This document shows, piece after piece, positions 24,959 to 33,108 of a DNA stretch of 64,000 nt. The notes below the pieces were generated by a model that was given only the letters and a program-made list of their open reading frames with translations, was not told the origin of the DNA and did no database searches. Numbering within the stretch: the stretch's first letter is position 1; each line of letters starts with the position of its first letter. The position numbers and the translations under genes were made by a program. The stretch spans positions 4,028,908 through 4,092,907 of the forward strand of contig NZ_CP041616.1 in assembly GCF_007197575.1 (NCBI RefSeq), given 5' to 3'. The stretch is from Ornithinimicrobium ciconiae (GTDB lineage Bacteria > Actinomycetota > Actinomycetes > Actinomycetales > Dermatophilaceae).

Positions 24959-25626
24959 GCGTCATCCGGGTCGTCCTCGCCGACGACCAGCCGATGGTGC
25001 GCCAGGGCATCGCCATGCTGCTCGGCGCCGAGCCCGACATGGAGATCGTGGGCGAGGCACAGGACGGCGCCGAGGCGATCCGACTGGTGGAGCGCCACCG
25101 CCCCGACCTGGTGGTGATGGACGTGCGCATGCCTGGCATGGACGGCATCGAGGCCACCCGCCGACTGATCTCGGAGAACCCTGACGACCCCAACCAGATG
25201 GCCAAGGTGCTGGTGCTCACGACCTTTGACGAGGACGCGGCCCTCTATGGCACCCTGCGCGCCGGCGCCTCGGGTTTCATGCTCAAGCACGCTGCGCCCG
25301 GGGAGCTGGCCAACGCGATCCGCCGGGTGGCCGGCGGTGACGCCTGGATCGACCCCGCGGTGGCCCCCAAGGTGCTCGACACCCTGCGCGACATGACCAT
25401 GGACAACGCCGAGGGTCGCCCGAGCCTGGAGATGCTCACGCCGCGCGAGACCGACGTGCTGCGCGAGCTCGCTGACGGCGCCACCAATACGGAGCTGAGT
25501 CGTCGCATGGTACTCAGCGAGGCCACGGTCAAGACCCACATCTCCCGGATGTTGATGAAGACCGGATGCCACGACCGTGCGCAGCTGGTCGCCCTGGCCT
25601 ATCGCAGCGGCCTCGTCCAGCCCTGA
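24955..25626 (+). CDS. Response regulator, NarL/LuxR family
   Basis: Transcription factor of 223 residues, partner of the kinase encoded just upstream. The receiver domain has Asp10/Asp11, phosphoacceptor Asp56 (VVMDVRMPGMDG), a conserved Thr (VLTTFDED) and Lys (FMLKHAAP). A GerE/LuxR helix-turn-helix is at the C-terminus (LTPRETDVLRELADGATNTE, then SEATVKTHISRML). Phosphorylation should promote dimeric DNA binding. The ATG lies in an ATGA overlap, so expression is coupled to the kinase. Confidence 0.95.
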   Translation: MSVIRVVLADDQPMVRQGIAMLLGAEPDMEIVGEAQDGAEAIRLVERHRPDLVVMDVRMPGMDGIEATRRLISENPDDPNQMAKVLVLTTFDEDAALYGTLRAGASGFMLKHAAPGELANAIRRVAGGDAWIDPAVAPKVLDTLRDMTMDNAEGRPSLEMLTPRETDVLRELADGATNTELSRRMVLSEATVKTHISRMLMKTGCHDRAQLVALAYRSGLVQP

Positions 25627-25706
25627 TCACCGCACGCCGTCTCGCGGCGGGGCGGCGGCGACCACGCCCACGCCCACGCCCAGCGTGGCCCTGCCAGCAT
25701 GGGGAC

Positions 25707-26354
25707 ATGGGCGAGCAGACAGAGCAGACGGTGCGCACGGCCTACGACACGGTCGCTGCGGCATACCAGCGGTCGATGCCGGACACGCGTCCCGAGGACC
25801 CGTTGGACCTCGCGATGCTGGACAGCTTCATCGCCTCAGTCAGCGGACAACCCGTCCTGGATGCCGGCTGCGGCGCCGGGCGGATCAGTCGCTACATCGC
25901 TGACCGAGGGGGTCGGGTCGAGGGCGTCGACCTGTCACCGGAGATGATCGCGCAAGGTCGCGCTGCCCACCCGGACCTCGATCTGTCCGTGGCCTCGATC
26001 ACCGACCTGCCCCATGGCGACGCGTCCTTCGGTGGCGTGCTCCTGTGGTACTCCACCATCCACCTGGCCCCGGCTGACCTGACTCGCGCCCTCGACGAGT
26101 CGACCCGGGTGCTCGTCCCTGGCGGCTACCTGCTCGTCGCGTTCCAGTCCGGGGTCGGCACACGCGACCTCTTCCAGTCCTACAGCCGGCACGGACACGA
26201 CGTGTCGCTGGAGCGTTATCTCCGCACGCCGGACCAGGTGGCCGAGCTGCTCGTCGCCCGCGGGTTGAGCGAGCAGACGCGGCTCGTCCGCCGTGGCAAC
26301 GCGATCGACCAGGACGACCAGACGATGCTGCTGCACCGCGCGGGCACCGTGTAA
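25707..26354 (+). CDS. Class I SAM-dependent methyltransferase (intact copy)
   Basis: A 215-residue methyltransferase. Motif I is PVLDAGCGAGRISRYIA (about 48-65), the acidic beta2 end is VEGVDLSPEMI, and a post-motif VLLWYSTIHL follows. Similar small enzymes methylate metabolites of unknown identity. The segment from about residue 22 to beyond the stop is repeated at 28.3-28.97 kb, where the gene is broken. A TATTTGATAAC box and the first codons of an HTH gene follow directly, as they do after the second copy. Confidence 0.85.
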   Translation: MGEQTEQTVRTAYDTVAAAYQRSMPDTRPEDPLDLAMLDSFIASVSGQPVLDAGCGAGRISRYIADRGGRVEGVDLSPEMIAQGRAAHPDLDLSVASITDLPHGDASFGGVLLWYSTIHLAPADLTRALDESTRVLVPGGYLLVAFQSGVGTRDLFQSYSRHGHDVSLERYLRTPDQVAELLVARGLSEQTRLVRRGNAIDQDDQTMLLHRAGTV

Positions 26355-26375
26355 CCGTATTTGATAACTCGAGGC

Positions 26376-26414
26376 ATGCGGGTTGAGCAGGATGAGCGCT
26401 CCGGCAACGCCTAG
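26376..26414 (+). pseudogene. Remnant of HTH gene start (12 codons)
   Basis: ATGCGGGTTGAG opens a 12-codon frame that ends in TAG. The same context (TATTTGATAAC, then ATGCGGGTTGA) opens the intact HTH gene at 28945. Similarity fades after about eight codons, so this is the truncated start of a former second HTH gene. It marks the right end of the first copy of the duplicated module. Confidence 0.6.
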
Positions 26415-26432
26415 AGAGGGACCGAGACCAGT

Positions 26433-26626
26433 TCACGAGTCCGCGAGTCGCTCGAGCGCTCCAGCATTTTCCCTCTTGATCTTGGCCACGAGATCGTCAC
26501 GCCTCACAGTGCGCCGCAGGTGTACTCGAGGATCGCCGCCCTGGCGACCTCCTCCTTGGACCGGTGCTCCCGAACGGCCTGCGCGGTGAGCGCCTGGTCT
26601 TCAGCGTCACCCAGTCGAAGAGTCAT
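26433..26626 (-). pseudogene. Ribbon-helix-helix (CopG-like) antitoxin, frameshifted
   Basis: From the ATG at 26626 the frame reads MTLRLGDAEDQALTAQAVRE and then HRSKEEVARAAILEYT, a typical RHH antitoxin start (strand, then two helices with the SKEEVARAAI turn). It runs into TGA at 26506 after 40 residues. Continuing one base out of register gives LRRTVRRDDLVAKIKRENAG and ALERLADS to a TGA at 26435, which completes a normal 64-residue antitoxin. A one-base deletion near 26515 explains this. No toxin gene lies next to it. Confidence 0.65.
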
Positions 26627-26712
26627 GGCCACCACAGCAGGGTATCGGCCGACCTGCTCGCGGCGCTCGCACTGTCCTCGCCCTCACCCGAGGCCACGTA
26701 TCCTCGGGGTCC

Positions 26713-28245
26713 GTGAGCACCACACCCGAGCACCCCGCGAGCGCAATCGCAGTGGACGGCGTCGACGCCGACGACCTGGCCACCACCCTGCGCGTCCTGG
26801 GTATGCTCCACGAGCTGCCGGCGGGCCACGAGGACATCACCGCGGTCAAGCGGGCCGCCGCCTCGATGCATAACCGGGTGAAGAAGACCCGTCGCCGCGA
26901 GGCGCGACAGGAGGAGCGTGGCCCCAAGGTCGTCCACGACCAGGCGATCCTCGCCCAGACTGCGACCGGCTCACCGTTGCGCATCGACGACGAGACGAAG
27001 GGGATCGCCCTCACCTCCGCGACCGGAGCCCGCTACGCGGGCGAGCTGCAGCTCTCGCGCGGCTGCTACATGTGCCACGCGGAGTACACGCTCGTCGACG
27101 CCTTCTACCACTGGCTCTGCCCGGACTGTGCGGCGCTGAGCCACCTGCGCCGCGACCAGGGCACGGACCTGCGCGGCCGGCGCGCCCTGCTCACCGGTGG
27201 GCGCGCCAAGATCGGGATGTACATCGCCTTGCGCCTGCTGCGTGACGGGGCCGATCTGACGATCACAACGCGTTTCCCTCGGGACGCCGCGCGACGCTTC
27301 GTCGAACTCGCCGACTCGCCCGAGTGGATCAACCGGCTGACGATCATCGGGATCGACCTGCGCGATCCGACCCAGGTCGTCGCGCTGACCGACGAGGTCG
27401 CTGCCGCAGGGCCGCTCGACATCCTCATCAACAACGCCTGCCAGACGGTGCGCCGCTCCCCCGGCGCCTACTCGAGCCTCGTCGACGGCGAGTCCCAGCC
27501 GCTGGAGACCGGCGGGCCAACACCAACGATGCTGACGTTCGACCGGGTGAGCGAGGCGCACCCGGCCGCCCTCCTCGGGACACTCGGTGAGCATCCTGTG
27601 CCGCACGCGGACGTCGCCGCCCGCAGCGCCGCCGACCTCACCAAGCTCGCTCTCTCCGCCGGCAATGCCTCGCTGGAGGCCCACCTCGCCGGCACCGCCG
27701 TCGACGCTGGCGGCCTGCTGCCCGATGTCGTCGCGAGCAACTCGTGGAAGCAGACCGTCGACGAGGTCGACCCGCTCGAACTCCTCGAGGTGCAGATGTG
27801 CAACTCGGTCGCCCCCTTCCTCCTTGTCTCCCGGCTGCGGCCAGCGATGCGGGCCGCCGTGGAGCAGCGAAGGGAGTCCGCCGGCGACGCCGCCCGGGCG
27901 TATGTCGTCAACGTCTCGGCCATGGAGGGGCAGTTCTCCCGGCGTTACAAGGGCGCCGGACACCCGCACACCAACATGGCCAAGGCCGCGCTCAACATGC
28001 TGACCCGCACCTCGGCCGGCGAGATGTTCGCGACCGACCGGATCCTCATGACGGCTGTTGACACGGGCTGGATCACCGACGAGCGGCCGCATCACGAAAA
28101 GCTGGAGATCGCCGCACAGGGCTGGCACGCCCCGCTCGACCTCGTCGACGGCGCCGCCCGGGTGTACGACCCCATCGTGCGAGGTGAGCGCGGCGAGGAC
28201 CTCCACGGTGTCTTCCTGAAGAACTACGAGCCCTATCCCTGGTAG
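26713..28245 (+). CDS. SDR-family oxidoreductase with N-terminal zinc-knuckle
   Basis: A 510-residue protein. The first 115 residues are helical and basic. Four cysteines follow as C118-x2-C121-x14-C136-x2-C139, a likely zinc site. A Rossmann domain then starts with the altered motif TGGRAKIG (161-168), followed by LDILINNACQ. The active-site Ser is probably S402 (VNVSAMEG). The usual catalytic YxxxK is TxxxK here (T420, K424 in HTNMAKAALNM), so standard SDR chemistry is doubtful. I recall HTNMAKAALNM from a distinct family also found in eukaryotes. GTG start; it lies between the two copies of the methyltransferase module. Confidence 0.75.
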   Translation: MSTTPEHPASAIAVDGVDADDLATTLRVLGMLHELPAGHEDITAVKRAAASMHNRVKKTRRREARQEERGPKVVHDQAILAQTATGSPLRIDDETKGIALTSATGARYAGELQLSRGCYMCHAEYTLVDAFYHWLCPDCAALSHLRRDQGTDLRGRRALLTGGRAKIGMYIALRLLRDGADLTITTRFPRDAARRFVELADSPEWINRLTIIGIDLRDPTQVVALTDEVAAAGPLDILINNACQTVRRSPGAYSSLVDGESQPLETGGPTPTMLTFDRVSEAHPAALLGTLGEHPVPHADVAARSAADLTKLALSAGNASLEAHLAGTAVDAGGLLPDVVASNSWKQTVDEVDPLELLEVQMCNSVAPFLLVSRLRPAMRAAVEQRRESAGDAARAYVVNVSAMEGQFSRRYKGAGHPHTNMAKAALNMLTRTSAGEMFATDRILMTAVDTGWITDERPHHEKLEIAAQGWHAPLDLVDGAARVYDPIVRGERGEDLHGVFLKNYEPYPW

Positions 28246-28336
28246 GAGCGTGAGGGCTGCCTTCACGCCTCCCCCAGCGCCAGGTCCACCCGCGTCCCCA
28301 CCCCTTCCCGCCCCCGAGACTGACCGCCGATGGTCG

Positions 28337-28932
28337 ATGCCGGACACGAGCCCCAAGCACCCCTTGGACCTGACGGTGCTGGACACGTTCATCGCGACCG
28401 TGGGGACGCAGCCGATCCTGGACGCGGGGTGCGGGGCGGGACGGATCAGTCGCTACATCGCCGATCGTGGAGGACGGGTGGTGGGTGTCGACCTCTCTCC
28501 CGAGATGATCGCGCAGGGGCAAGCCCGCCACCTGACCTCGACCTGTCTGTCGCATCGATCACCGAGCTGCCGCACGGCGACGCGTCTTTTGGCGGGGTGC
28601 TGCTCTGGTATTCCACGATCCACCTGTCCGAGCGAGACCTGGCTCGAGCCCTCGATGAGGCCGTCCGCGTGGTGGCGCCGGGTGGCTATGTGCTGGTCGC
28701 GTTCCAGTCCGGGGTGGGGACGCGCGACCTGTTCCAGCACTACAGCCAGCACGGCCAGGACGTGACGCTCGAGCGCTATCTGCGCACGCCCGACGAGATG
28801 GCCGAGCAGCTCGTCACCCGTGGCATGGCCGAGGTGGTCCGGCTCGTGCGCAGCGGCAACGAGGTCGACCACGACGGGCAGACGATGCTGCTGCACCGCA
28901 GGACGGGACAGCCTACCTATAACCATATTTGA
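28337..28932 (+). pseudogene. Methyltransferase, second copy, truncated and frameshifted
   Basis: This copy aligns with the methyltransferase at 25707 from MPDT...HPLDL on. It keeps motif I ILDAGCGAGRISRYIA but is missing about the first 22 residues. Near 28531 one base is lost (CACCTGACC instead of CAC-CNT-GACC), which shifts the frame; the rest (DLDLSVASITELPHGDASF to the end) is read in the next frame. The two parts together cover the whole domain after the N-terminus. The stop lies just before the intact HTH gene. Confidence 0.8.
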
Positions 28933-28944
28933 TAACGTGTGACC

Positions 28945-29550
28945 ATGCGGGTTGAAGTCGATGAGACGCGGGAGATCACCTCGTCGCTGAAACGGGCGGT
29001 CGCTGAGTCGAACCTGTCCCAAAACTCGTTCGCACGAGCCATCGGCACCTCACCAGCACGGATGTCGGCCTATCTGAACGGCAAGACAACTCCGTCGGCG
29101 GCCTTGTACTTGCGTGCCCTGCAGTTCGGGGAGGCCCGCGCAGTCGCGCTGCGTCACCGATTGGCGGACCCGACCGAGATTGCGAGGCGTGTCAACGGCG
29201 CACTCGGCGAGAAGGATCCTGACGAGACGTGGGCTCTGCGACTCATGCTCCGGACACGACAGGACCTCATCACCGCCATGAGCAACTCGCCCGATGCCGT
29301 CGAAGCCTGGAAGCGTCGGGCTGAAGTCATTGAGGACCGCCGGTTCGACGTCCTCCTGCAAGCCATCATTGGACACGAATACGTCAAGGCCGGTGAACCA
29401 GCGCCAGACTGGACGACTGAGGACATGCTAGATGTCCTATGGATGCCGGAAGACCCGTTTCGCGACGAAGCCGCCATCCGAAAGCAGACCCCCGATTGGC
29501 TGGCTGCCCGCGGCATCCTTATCTCCGAGAAGGGGCTGACGACCGCATGA
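28945..29550 (+). CDS. HTH (XRE-like) regulator of a nucleotidyltransferase toxin-antitoxin-like pair
   Basis: A 201-residue DNA-binding protein. The helix-turn-helix reads LSQNSFARAIGTSPARMSAY near residues 24-43. A C-terminal part of about 140 residues follows with PDWTTEDMLDVLWMPEDPF near the end. Its stop overlaps the start of a DUF6036-like nucleotidyltransferase gene (ATGA). Such HTH plus nucleotidyltransferase pairs are common in actinobacteria and behave like toxin-antitoxin or abortive-infection modules. The ATG at 28945 is preferred to the GTG two codons earlier. The TATTTGATAAC box just upstream may hold its own operator. Confidence 0.75.
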   Translation: MRVEVDETREITSSLKRAVAESNLSQNSFARAIGTSPARMSAYLNGKTTPSAALYLRALQFGEARAVALRHRLADPTEIARRVNGALGEKDPDETWALRLMLRTRQDLITAMSNSPDAVEAWKRRAEVIEDRRFDVLLQAIIGHEYVKAGEPAPDWTTEDMLDVLWMPEDPFRDEAAIRKQTPDWLAARGILISEKGLTTA

Positions 29551-30102
29551 CAGGAACGTTCGACCGAGTCGAAGTTGAGCGTTTGCTCGGGCTCCTGTCT
29601 GTCAAGCTTACCGATCGCCGCATCGCCGGGAAGGTCTACATCGTCGGTGGGGCGGCAATTGCACTGCAGCACGACGGGCGCAGCACCACTGACGACGTGG
29701 ACGCGCTGGCCGCACCAGCCGGTGCGGTAGGTGCTGCGGCACGGGAAGTGGCCGCAGAGGAGGGCTTGCCCGACAACTGGCTGAACGATGCCGCACGAGC
29801 TTGGATACCGCCGCTGCCCGAGGGCCAGTCGATGGATCCTGGGAGCGATCCTGGCCTGGGCATTGAGACGGCCCCCGCCCGAGCACCTGCTGGCCATGAA
29901 GATCGTTGCTCAGCGAGGCAAGCGGGACATGGACGACATCGTGCTCCTCGCACGCGGTCTGAGGGTTAGCCGAGCAGAGGACCTCTACAACATCACGATC
30001 GACGCCTATGGCGAAGACGTGGTCGAACATGTCCATGGCGGTCTGGACGATCTGACGCTGAGTTGTGTGGCGATCGAAAAGCGTCTCGCCCAGGACGGTT
30101 AG
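29547..30102 (+). pseudogene. DUF6036-like nucleotidyltransferase, frameshifted
   Basis: The first frame gives MTGTFDRVEVERLLGLLSVK and then VYIVGGAAIALQHDGRSTTD with DDVDAL, the nucleotidyltransferase core (GG, then D-x-D). After GIETAP the meaningful sequence continues in another frame as PPEHLLAMKIVAQRGKRDMD and DIVLLARGL to the stop at 30102. One extra C in the run at 29872-29876 accounts for the switch. The run could be a mutation, a sequencing error or a phase-variable tract. Without correction the protein lacks its C-terminal helices. Confidence 0.78.
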
Positions 30103-30200
30103 TCCGACCAGCTGACTGCGCTGCCGGGCCGTGTCCGTCAGGGGCTAAGCAGGTGCCGATGACCCGCATAGCGCCACTGGCGCCGGAACGCGATCAACCT

Positions 30201-30263
30201 AACCCGAGAACATGGCCTTCAACCCGACAAAGTTTCTCGGGTCAAGGGCGCTCTTCTCGGGTT
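30201..30263. repeat. Inverted repeats between the nucleotidyltransferase and Lrp genes
   Basis: AACCCGAGAA (30201-30210) and its complement TTCTCGGGTT (30254-30263) bracket further copies of the same words (AACCCGA near 30221, TTCTCGGGT near 30234). The 211-base gap holds no gene. The arrangement could be a two-way terminator or a regulator site; it is not a classic T-tailed hairpin. Confidence 0.5.
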
Positions 30264-30313
30264 GAAACCAACTCGGTGTCGATCCCCGGCCACCGGTGGA
30301 TCAGCCTGACAAC

Positions 30314-30784
30314 TCAGGCGTCTTCCTGTGCCAGGTCGCGCACGTCGGTCTCCTCGAAGATGAGCCAGGTCCGGGTGGCCTTCACACCGGGGATCGCCTG
30401 GATCTGCTCCAGCACGGTGTCGCGCAACTCGTGGTTGTCGCGGCACCGGACGGTGACGAGCGCGTCAAACTCGGCACCGACCAGGGCCACCTGCTCCACG
30501 CACGGCACCCGGCGCAGCGCGGCGGCCACCGGCTTCCAGGTGTTCTGCTCGATGGAGACCGAGACATAGGCCGAGGTGCCCAGCCCCAGGTGCTCGGGGG
30601 CCACCTGGGCGGTAAACCCGGTGATCACGCCGGCCTCCAGGAGGCGCTCGAGGCGGGCATAGGCGTTGGCCCGTGAGATGTGCACCTGCTCGGCCAGGGC
30701 CCGCACGGACAGGCGCCCGTCGGCGCGCAGCGCCCTGATCAACGCCCGGTCGGTGTCGTCCACCCGGGGCCGCGCGGTAGCCAC
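30314..30784 (-). CDS. Lrp/AsnC family transcriptional regulator (BkdR-like)
   Basis: A 156-residue regulator. The N-terminal HTH reads DDTDRALIRALRADGRLSVR then VHISRANAYARLERL, and the C-terminal ligand-binding RAM domain shows VALVGAEFDALVTVRC. It diverges from the 2-oxoacid dehydrogenase operon across 192 bases, which is the standard position for BkdR, the Lrp-type regulator that senses branched-chain amino acids. It probably controls bkdABC and itself; no operator was identified with confidence. Confidence 0.92.
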   Translation of the reverse strand: MATARPRVDDTDRALIRALRADGRLSVRALAEQVHISRANAYARLERLLEAGVITGFTAQVAPEHLGLGTSAYVSVSIEQNTWKPVAAALRRVPCVEQVALVGAEFDALVTVRCRDNHELRDTVLEQIQAIPGVKATRTWLIFEETDVRDLAQEDA

Positions 30785-30976
30785 GTCAGCACCTCAGCCG
30801 ACGTCGTGCCCCGGGCAGTTTCCAAATGTCCAGGCCACCCAGGCTGACCGCACTCGCCTGCAGACTAATTGGCGTCATACCAGCCATCTTAGAGCCGTTT
30901 GTCTCAGGCTGACCCGGTATACCGCTCAGTCGGTCCAGATTCAGGGACGATGGGAGGACGACCACTGGAGGAGAAC

Positions 30977-32086
30977 ATGTCGACGACGACACCCGCAGAC
31001 CTGTTGCCGTGCGCGGAGCCGGTGCGCTTCTTGGACGAGCACGGGCAGCTGACCGACCTGGGGCCCGAGACCACGGCCCGCGGTTATGCGATGCCCTCCG
31101 ATGAGGACCTGCTCGCCGTCTGGCGCCAGATGGTCATCGGACGACGCTTCGACACCCAGGCCACCGCGCTGACCAAGCAGGGACGCCTCGCGGTCTATCC
31201 CTCCTCGCGCGGTCAGGACGCGTGCCAGGTCGCACCGGTGCTGGCACTGCAGGAGGACGACTGGTTCTTCCCGACCTATCGGGACTCGATGGCCCTGGTC
31301 AGCCGCGGCCTGGACCCCATCGAGGTGCTGACACTGCTGCGCGGCTCGTGGCACTGCGGCTATGACCCCGTCGCCACCAACACCGCCCCGCAGTGCACGC
31401 CGCTGGCCACCCAGGCGGTGCACGCCGCGGGCACCGGCTATGGCCTGGCCCGGCGCGGCAGCGACGGCGTCGCGTTGTGCTTCATCGGCGACGGCGCCAC
31501 GAGCGAGGGCGACTTCCACGAGGGGCTCAACTTCGCCGCGGTCTTCAACACGCCGACGGTCTACTTCGTGCAGAACAACAAGTACGCGATCTCGGTCCCC
31601 CTCGAGAAGCAGTCCAAGGCGCCGAGCCTGGCCTACAAGGGCATCGGCTATGGCATCCGCTCCGAGCAGGTCGACGGCAACGACGCCGCGGCGGTCCTGG
31701 CCGTCACGCGCCGCGCCCTCGAGCACGCCAGCTCGGGCTCCGGCCCGTTCCTCATCGAGGCGCATACCTACCGTCTCGAGGCCCACACCAACGCCGACGA
31801 TGCCACGCGCTACCGGGAGTCCGAGGAGGTCACGGCGTGGTCGACCCGCGACCCGATCGCGCGCCTGCGGACCTATCTGGTCGGCACCGGGGCACTTACC
31901 CCCGAGATCGAGGAGCAGGTCAGCGCCGAGGCGGAGGAGTATGCCGCCCGCGTCCGTGAGCTGATGAACGCCGAGCCCGAGGTGGCTCCCCTCTCCCTCT
32001 TCGAGCATGTCTATGCCCAACCGACACCACAGTTGCGGGAGCAGGCGGCGATGGTCGCCGCTGAGCTGGAGGAGATCCAGGCATGA
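30977..32086 (+). CDS. bkdA: Branched-chain 2-oxoacid dehydrogenase E1 alpha subunit
   Basis: A 369-residue subunit of the thiamine-diphosphate E1 component that decarboxylates branched-chain 2-oxoacids (or pyruvate). The TPP/Mg motif runs from GDGATSEGDFHEG at residue 171 to NN at 200-201 (FVQNNKYAIS). WFFPTYRDSMALVSRG and the phosphorylation-loop-like RLEAHTNADDATRY are family marks. It resembles mycobacterial BkdA, once called PdhA. GGAGGAG precedes the ATG. First gene of an operon with overlapping starts; substrate choice rests on the Lrp neighbour and overall likeness. Confidence 0.9.
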   Translation: MSTTTPADLLPCAEPVRFLDEHGQLTDLGPETTARGYAMPSDEDLLAVWRQMVIGRRFDTQATALTKQGRLAVYPSSRGQDACQVAPVLALQEDDWFFPTYRDSMALVSRGLDPIEVLTLLRGSWHCGYDPVATNTAPQCTPLATQAVHAAGTGYGLARRGSDGVALCFIGDGATSEGDFHEGLNFAAVFNTPTVYFVQNNKYAISVPLEKQSKAPSLAYKGIGYGIRSEQVDGNDAAAVLAVTRRALEHASSGSGPFLIEAHTYRLEAHTNADDATRYRESEEVTAWSTRDPIARLRTYLVGTGALTPEIEEQVSAEAEEYAARVRELMNAEPEVAPLSLFEHVYAQPTPQLREQAAMVAAELEEIQA

Positions 32087-33108
32087 GCGCACAACCGACC
32101 ACCGTGACCTTCGCCCAGGCGCTCAACCGGGCGCTGCGCGACAGCCTGACCGAGGACGAGGACGTGCTGATCTTCGGTGAGGACGTCGGCGCCCTGGGCG
32201 GCGTCTTCCGGATCACCGACGGCATCACGGCCGACTTCGGCGAGGACCGCTGCTTCGACACCCCGCTGGCCGAGGCAGGCATCGCCGGGTTCGCCGTGGG
32301 GCTGGCCATGCAGGGCTTCCGCCCGGTGATCGAGATGCAGTTCGACGCGTTCGGCTATCCCGCGTTTGAGCAGGTCGTCTCGCACATCGCCAAGATGCGC
32401 AACCGCACCCAGAGCATGCTGACGATGCCGATCGTGATCCGGATGCCGTATGCCGGGGGCATCGGCGGCGTCGAGCACCACTGCGACTCGTCGGAGGGCT
32501 ACTACGCCCACACGCCCGGGCTGCACGTGGTCACTCCCGCGACGCCGGCCGACGCCTATTCGCTGCTGCGCGAGGCGATCTCGAGCCCGGACCCGGTCGT
32601 TTTCATGGAGCCCAAGGCGCTCTACTGGTCCAAGGCCGAGCTGGAGCTGCCGGTGCGCACCGAGCCGTTCGGCAAGGCTGTTGTGCGCCGCGAGGGCACC
32701 GACGTGACGCTGATCGCCTATGGCCCGCAGGTGCCCAACGCGCTCAAGGCGGCCGAGGTCGCCGCGCGGGAGGAGGGCTGGAGCGTCGAGGTCGTCGACC
32801 TGCGCACGATCGTGCCGTTCGACGACGAGACGGTCGCTGCGTCGGTGCGCAAGACCGGACGCGCCGTCGTGGTCTCCGAGGCCCAGGGCTTCGGCGGGGT
32901 CGGCGGTGAGATCGCGGCACGGGTCGGCGAGCGCTGCTTCCACTCCCTCGCCGCTCCGGTCCTGCGGGTCAGCGGGTTGGACATCCCCTATCCCCCGCCG
33001 AAGCTCGAGCACACGCACCTGCCGAGCGTCGACCGGATCCTGGACACGGTGGCCCGGCTGCAGTGGGACGACCAGCCCGACGTCGCACACCTGGAGGTCT
33101 CCCGGTGA
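32083..33108 (+). CDS. bkdB: Branched-chain 2-oxoacid dehydrogenase E1 beta subunit
   Basis: A 341-residue transketolase-like E1 beta subunit. Key features are VLIFGEDVGALGGVFRITDG near the N-terminus, PLAEAGIAGFAVGLAMQG, the Pyr-domain HHCDSSEGYYAHTPGLHVV and the C-terminal transketolase domain VVVSEAQGFGGVGGEI. It pairs with BkdA to build the active site. The ATG overlaps the bkdA stop (ATGA), and the stop overlaps the E2 start. Confidence 0.93.
   Translation: MSAQPTTVTFAQALNRALRDSLTEDEDVLIFGEDVGALGGVFRITDGITADFGEDRCFDTPLAEAGIAGFAVGLAMQGFRPVIEMQFDAFGYPAFEQVVSHIAKMRNRTQSMLTMPIVIRMPYAGGIGGVEHHCDSSEGYYAHTPGLHVVTPATPADAYSLLREAISSPDPVVFMEPKALYWSKAELELPVRTEPFGKAVVRREGTDVTLIAYGPQVPNALKAAEVAAREEGWSVEVVDLRTIVPFDDETVAASVRKTGRAVVVSEAQGFGGVGGEIAARVGERCFHSLAAPVLRVSGLDIPYPPPKLEHTHLPSVDRILDTVARLQWDDQPDVAHLEVSR

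Noticed and set aside
29547..30102. Nucleotidyltransferase reading considered as two separate small genes
   Set aside because: The two frames join into one continuous family-like protein at a C-run, and the second part has no start site of its own.
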